A DNA stretch of 8,261 nt from Candidatus Fermentibacteraceae bacterium. GTDB lineage: Bacteria; Fermentibacterota; Fermentibacteria; Fermentibacterales; JCC-6. A program made the translations under genes and the position numbers. The notes under the pieces are model-generated. The model was not told the DNA's origin, made no database searches, and worked only from the letters and a program-made list of their open reading frames with translations. Shown one piece after another: positions 6,351 to 8,261 of the stretch (positions within the stretch are counted from its first letter, which is position 1; the number at the start of each line of letters is the position of its first letter). The stretch spans positions 1 through 8,261 of the forward strand of contig JAGGYZ010000016.1 in NCBI GenBank assembly GCA_021162285.1. The letters are read 5' to 3'.

Positions 6351-6411
6351 CAAAAGCTATCACCTGATATTGCAGGATGAAACGAAAACTATCAAAAGCT
6401 GTCGCCACCTG
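6351..6411. repeat. Imperfect direct repeat pair upstream of the abiE promoter
   Basis: CAAAAGCTATCACCTG at 6351-6366 recurs as CAAAAGCTGTCGCCACCTG at 6393-6411. The copies share CAAAAGCT and CACCTG, with a three-base insertion between. Their starts are 42 bases apart, about four helical turns. The nearer copy begins 8 bases upstream of the -35 hexamer. They sit between the abiE promoter and the stop codon of the DUF3037-like gene and might be regulator sites. Confidence 0.45.
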
Positions 6412-6434
6412 CTAAAATATCGAAATACAAAAAA

Positions 6435-7307
6435 CTATGAAAGAGGTGGATACATCAGTGAAATATCAGAAGTTTCCAGCTTTTCGACTAAAGACTGCGC
6501 AATGGATTGAAATTCCGATTTTTCGCACGAAAGATCGAATACATTCTCAGTAACCATCTCGACAATCCAGTCTTTCATGTGGGTTTCCCCATTTAAACCA
6601 CCGGGAGAAGAGGAATACCCTATTAACATCTCCAAAGAATTATTATCTGAATAAGCTTTTCTTATGCGAAGCAGTCTGGATACCAAAGCGTCTGCATTCT
6701 TTCGAGCATTGCCAGATGCAAGATTCACCCCTTCAATAATGAGAGTACCGGCGGGCTCCACAAGCCCTCTGCCAATTACTTCTTCTGCATCACCAAAAGC
6801 CCTAACTGTAATTCTTTTGTGAATTTTGTTGGATAACTTCTGACCTAAAGCCCTGTTAATAGCTCCGTCAATTCTCTCGATCTGTCGCTTGCTCTTCTGA
6901 ATGGGCTTAACAATCGCCTCAAATAATGACTCAATATCTTCATCCGGCTCACTCATGGATTCCATAGCCTTGGGTAAATCAAGTCTGATACTGGTTGTCA
7001 TTATTCCGGAAACCGACTGCCAGAACAAATGAGAATATGGCATCTGAGGCTCCTGCATATATGGCACTTCTCCTGCGTCTGCCCAGCGGCGAATTTGCTT
7101 GTCTGCAAGATCAATGAGATTCCTTCGCCAGTTGGTCAAATGGTGTAATTTCTCATCACGGTCTACAATGCGCATGCCAAACCACTGCTCGTTTGTATCC
7201 CAGGCGATAACTCCTATAGGAACAGATGAATCATCAAGAGTATCTGTCATTACCCTAAGAACAGAATACCCATGAATTATGGCATCAGAATTTGAAATCG
7301 AGTACAT
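6435..7307 (-). CDS. DUF3037-like partner protein of the HipA-like kinase
   Basis: I do not recognise this 290-residue protein with certainty. Its N-terminus (HGYSVLRVMTDTLDDSSVPIGVIAWDT) resembles the DUF3037 pattern of a YSVVR strand followed by an N/P-IGV strand, and DUF3037 proteins are often encoded beside HipA-like kinases, as here. The middle is helical (RRNLIDLADKQIRRWA; IESLFEAIVKPIQKSKRQIERI) and the C-terminal third has alternating strands (TLIIEGVNLASG, SLEMLIGYSSSPGGL). No signal peptide, membrane segment or catalytic motif is evident. I start at 7307 rather than 7328 because GGAGG lies 6 bases before that ATG. The start lies inside the last 23 bases of the kinase gene, so the two are probably translationally coupled. 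The frame ends TAG, followed at once by a T-rich run on the minus strand. Confidence 0.7.
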   Translation of the reverse strand: MYSISNSDAIIHGYSVLRVMTDTLDDSSVPIGVIAWDTNEQWFGMRIVDRDEKLHHLTNWRRNLIDLADKQIRRWADAGEVPYMQEPQMPYSHLFWQSVSGIMTTSIRLDLPKAMESMSEPDEDIESLFEAIVKPIQKSKRQIERIDGAINRALGQKLSNKIHKRITVRAFGDAEEVIGRGLVEPAGTLIIEGVNLASGNARKNADALVSRLLRIRKAYSDNNSLEMLIGYSSSPGGLNGETHMKDWIVEMVTENVFDLSCEKSEFQSIAQSLVEKLETSDISLMYPPLS

Positions 7308-8067
7308 GTCCTCCCTCCGCTGCTGCACAAAGACCTTCCCAACGACTCCGATCCGCTAAAACAGACACATGCTCTATTCTGTGAGCAAGAATACGTTCAA
7401 TAGTCCCCGGATCTACTCCTGTCCTATCATACCACTCTTCAGCTGATGCGGAAACAAAATCACTTACAAAATCCCGTAGACCCTCAATCATCATAAACAT
7501 TTCTGTGACGAGTTTGTTCCCGTTTTTAAGGACAACACCCTCAGTACCGTCCAGGAATTCACCGCATCTTTTGTCTCGCAACTCCCACAAACCATCATGC
7601 AGCAATAAACCACTGGGATGAAAAAACGATTCACTCTGATCAATTGGTACAATATCGAATAAATCAGAGTGAGGACGCTTTGCAATCAACACATTGCCCT
7701 GTGTTTTGCGATCTGTATTGGCAAGAACAACATCGGCAAGATACAGTAAAAATATCTGTTCTGGATTATACAGCAAATCAACAGCATCACGCATATCAAA
7801 CATGTTTAGGGCTTCCTCACCCATCAAACGCGTACCCCAGTGTCGGCCAGGTTGGATCTGGCTGGTAAACCCATACTGTTTGGAAAGATCAGCGGCAAAT
7901 TCATTCCCTATTTGTACGATGTATGGGTCTGCCATTCGAAATCCAAGCTTTGACAGCAGACTATGAGAAACTGACTCAGCTATACTGACAGCTCTTGACT
8001 CATCGTCACGAGCCAATTTAGCTCGAACAATGATCTCTTCACCATCATTGTCGCAGACTATATCCAC
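7285..8067 (-). CDS. HipA-like (HipA_2-type) kinase
   Basis: This protein of at least 260 residues carries HipA-like kinase motifs. Counting from the GTG at 8067, they are a lysine in EIIVRAKLA (Lys17), ANTDRKTQGNVLIA with Asp119 and Asn125 matching the NTDRH-x-N catalytic loop, and IVPIDQSESF with Asp143 at the metal-binding position. HipA-family kinases phosphorylate proteins such as aminoacyl-tRNA synthetases; the target here is unknown. The short form without the HipA N-terminal subdomain, paired with a DUF3037-like gene, fits the HipA_2 group. The start is uncertain. GTG 8067 falls inside the first conserved strand (KPVDIVCDNDGEEIIVRAK), and the frame stays open upstream to a TAA at 8139-8137 with no ATG, GTG or TTG. 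The only codon well placed behind the strong AAAGGAG site is CTG at 8136-8134, which would add 23 residues. The 3' end overlaps the next gene by 23 bases. Confidence 0.8.
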   Translation of the reverse strand: MDIVCDNDGEEIIVRAKLARDDESRAVSIAESVSHSLLSKLGFRMADPYIVQIGNEFAADLSKQYGFTSQIQPGRHWGTRLMGEEALNMFDMRDAVDLLYNPEQIFLLYLADVVLANTDRKTQGNVLIAKRPHSDLFDIVPIDQSESFFHPSGLLLHDGLWELRDKRCGEFLDGTEGVVLKNGNKLVTEMFMMIEGLRDFVSDFVSASAEEWYDRTGVDPGTIERILAHRIEHVSVLADRSRWEGLCAAAEGGHVLDFKF

Positions 8068-8133
8068 AGGCTTCCATCTGGTCTTCTCCGGGCAAAGTCC
8101 CTTCGCGCGAACAGCTTCAATCTCCCTGCAATA

Positions 8134-8151
8134 CAGTTATCCGGCTCCTTT
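8134..8151 (-). promoter_or_regulatory. Strong ribosome-binding site ahead of a CTG codon
   Basis: On the minus strand AAAGGAG (8151-8145) is followed after 8 bases by CTG (8136-8134), which is in frame with the HipA-like kinase and comes right after an in-frame TAA. The weaker GGAAG site before GTG 8067 has only about 3-4 bases of spacing. This suggests that the kinase may begin at a rare CTG codon, or that its original ATG has mutated. Confidence 0.4.
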
Positions 8152-8185
8152 CGGAAAAAAGCACCCCAAAGCATATGAAGTTTAT

Positions 8186-8261
8186 ATACACCGACATAGC
8201 AATGCTGCCAAGAAGGCAGTATAGATACTGCCTTCTTGGCAGCATTGCTATGTCGGTGTAT
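8186..8261. repeat. Perfect 76-base inverted repeat (37-base arms, 2-base centre) at the window edge
   Basis: Bases 8186-8222 are the exact reverse complement of 8225-8261, with AG at the centre (8223-8224). The right arm runs to the last base, so the repeat could extend beyond the window. Each arm contains a smaller hairpin, CTGCC-AAGAA-GGCAG on the left and its complement on the right. It lies about 35 bases upstream of the kinase ribosome-binding site. It could be a cruciform or terminator element, or a fold-back artefact where the assembly ended. Confidence 0.9.

Noticed and set aside
7308..7328. Longer start for the DUF3037-like protein
   Set aside because: The extra seven residues are encoded by the GGAGGGAGG ribosome-site region that serves the ATG at 7307.
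8030..8224. Plus-strand frame running into the terminal palindrome
   Set aside because: It is antisense to the kinase N-terminal region and ends inside the inverted repeat; there is no coding signal.
1..8261. CRISPR arrays, tRNA or rRNA genes, insertion sequences
   Set aside because: No regularly spaced repeats, tRNA-like cloverleaf, rRNA-like stretch or transposase motif was found on either strand by reading.

Overview
This is a bacterial window of moderate, roughly mid-40s GC by eye. It has dense protein-coding genes, ordinary Shine-Dalgarno sites and one recognisable sigma70-type promoter. I cannot assign a taxon from the sequence alone. It opens with the 5' part of a housekeeping gene, a U32-family protein on the minus strand. 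The rest looks like an accessory or defence island built of short modules.

Layout: (1) 1-571, minus: N-terminal 190 residues of a U32-family protein. (2) 761-2973, plus: a two-gene unit, a 506-residue DUF7309/DUF6930-like plus pRiA4b ORF-3-like protein followed by a short SWIM zinc-finger protein. (3) 2930-3290, minus: a hicB-hicA toxin-antitoxin locus with hicB intact and hicA cut after about 27 codons, at a junction that abuts the stop codon of the SWIM gene. (4) 3291-3717: non-coding, ending in a plus-strand terminator-like hairpin. (5) 3718-4437, minus: a DUF5131 (phage Gp37/Gp68-like) three-cysteine protein. (6) 4745-6264, minus: an abiE type IV toxin-antitoxin operon. The antitoxin abiEi is intact and has a good promoter. 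The toxin abiEii has one in-frame TAA where related proteins usually carry Gln, just before a conserved IDIGFGD motif. (7) 6435-8067 or further, minus: a HipA-like kinase translationally coupled to a DUF3037-like partner. (8) 8186-8261: a perfect inverted repeat with 37-base arms running to the window edge.

The main theme is asymmetric decay. In both classical toxin-antitoxin loci (hicBA and abiE) the antitoxin reads as intact and the toxin is broken, by deletion in one case and by a nonsense codon in the other. The HipA-like/DUF3037-like pair keeps its kinase motifs and is the module most likely to be active. The two plus-strand genes form a pair I do not recognise as a named system. They are the best candidate here for something undescribed, but the SWIM gene may itself be truncated at the hicA junction.
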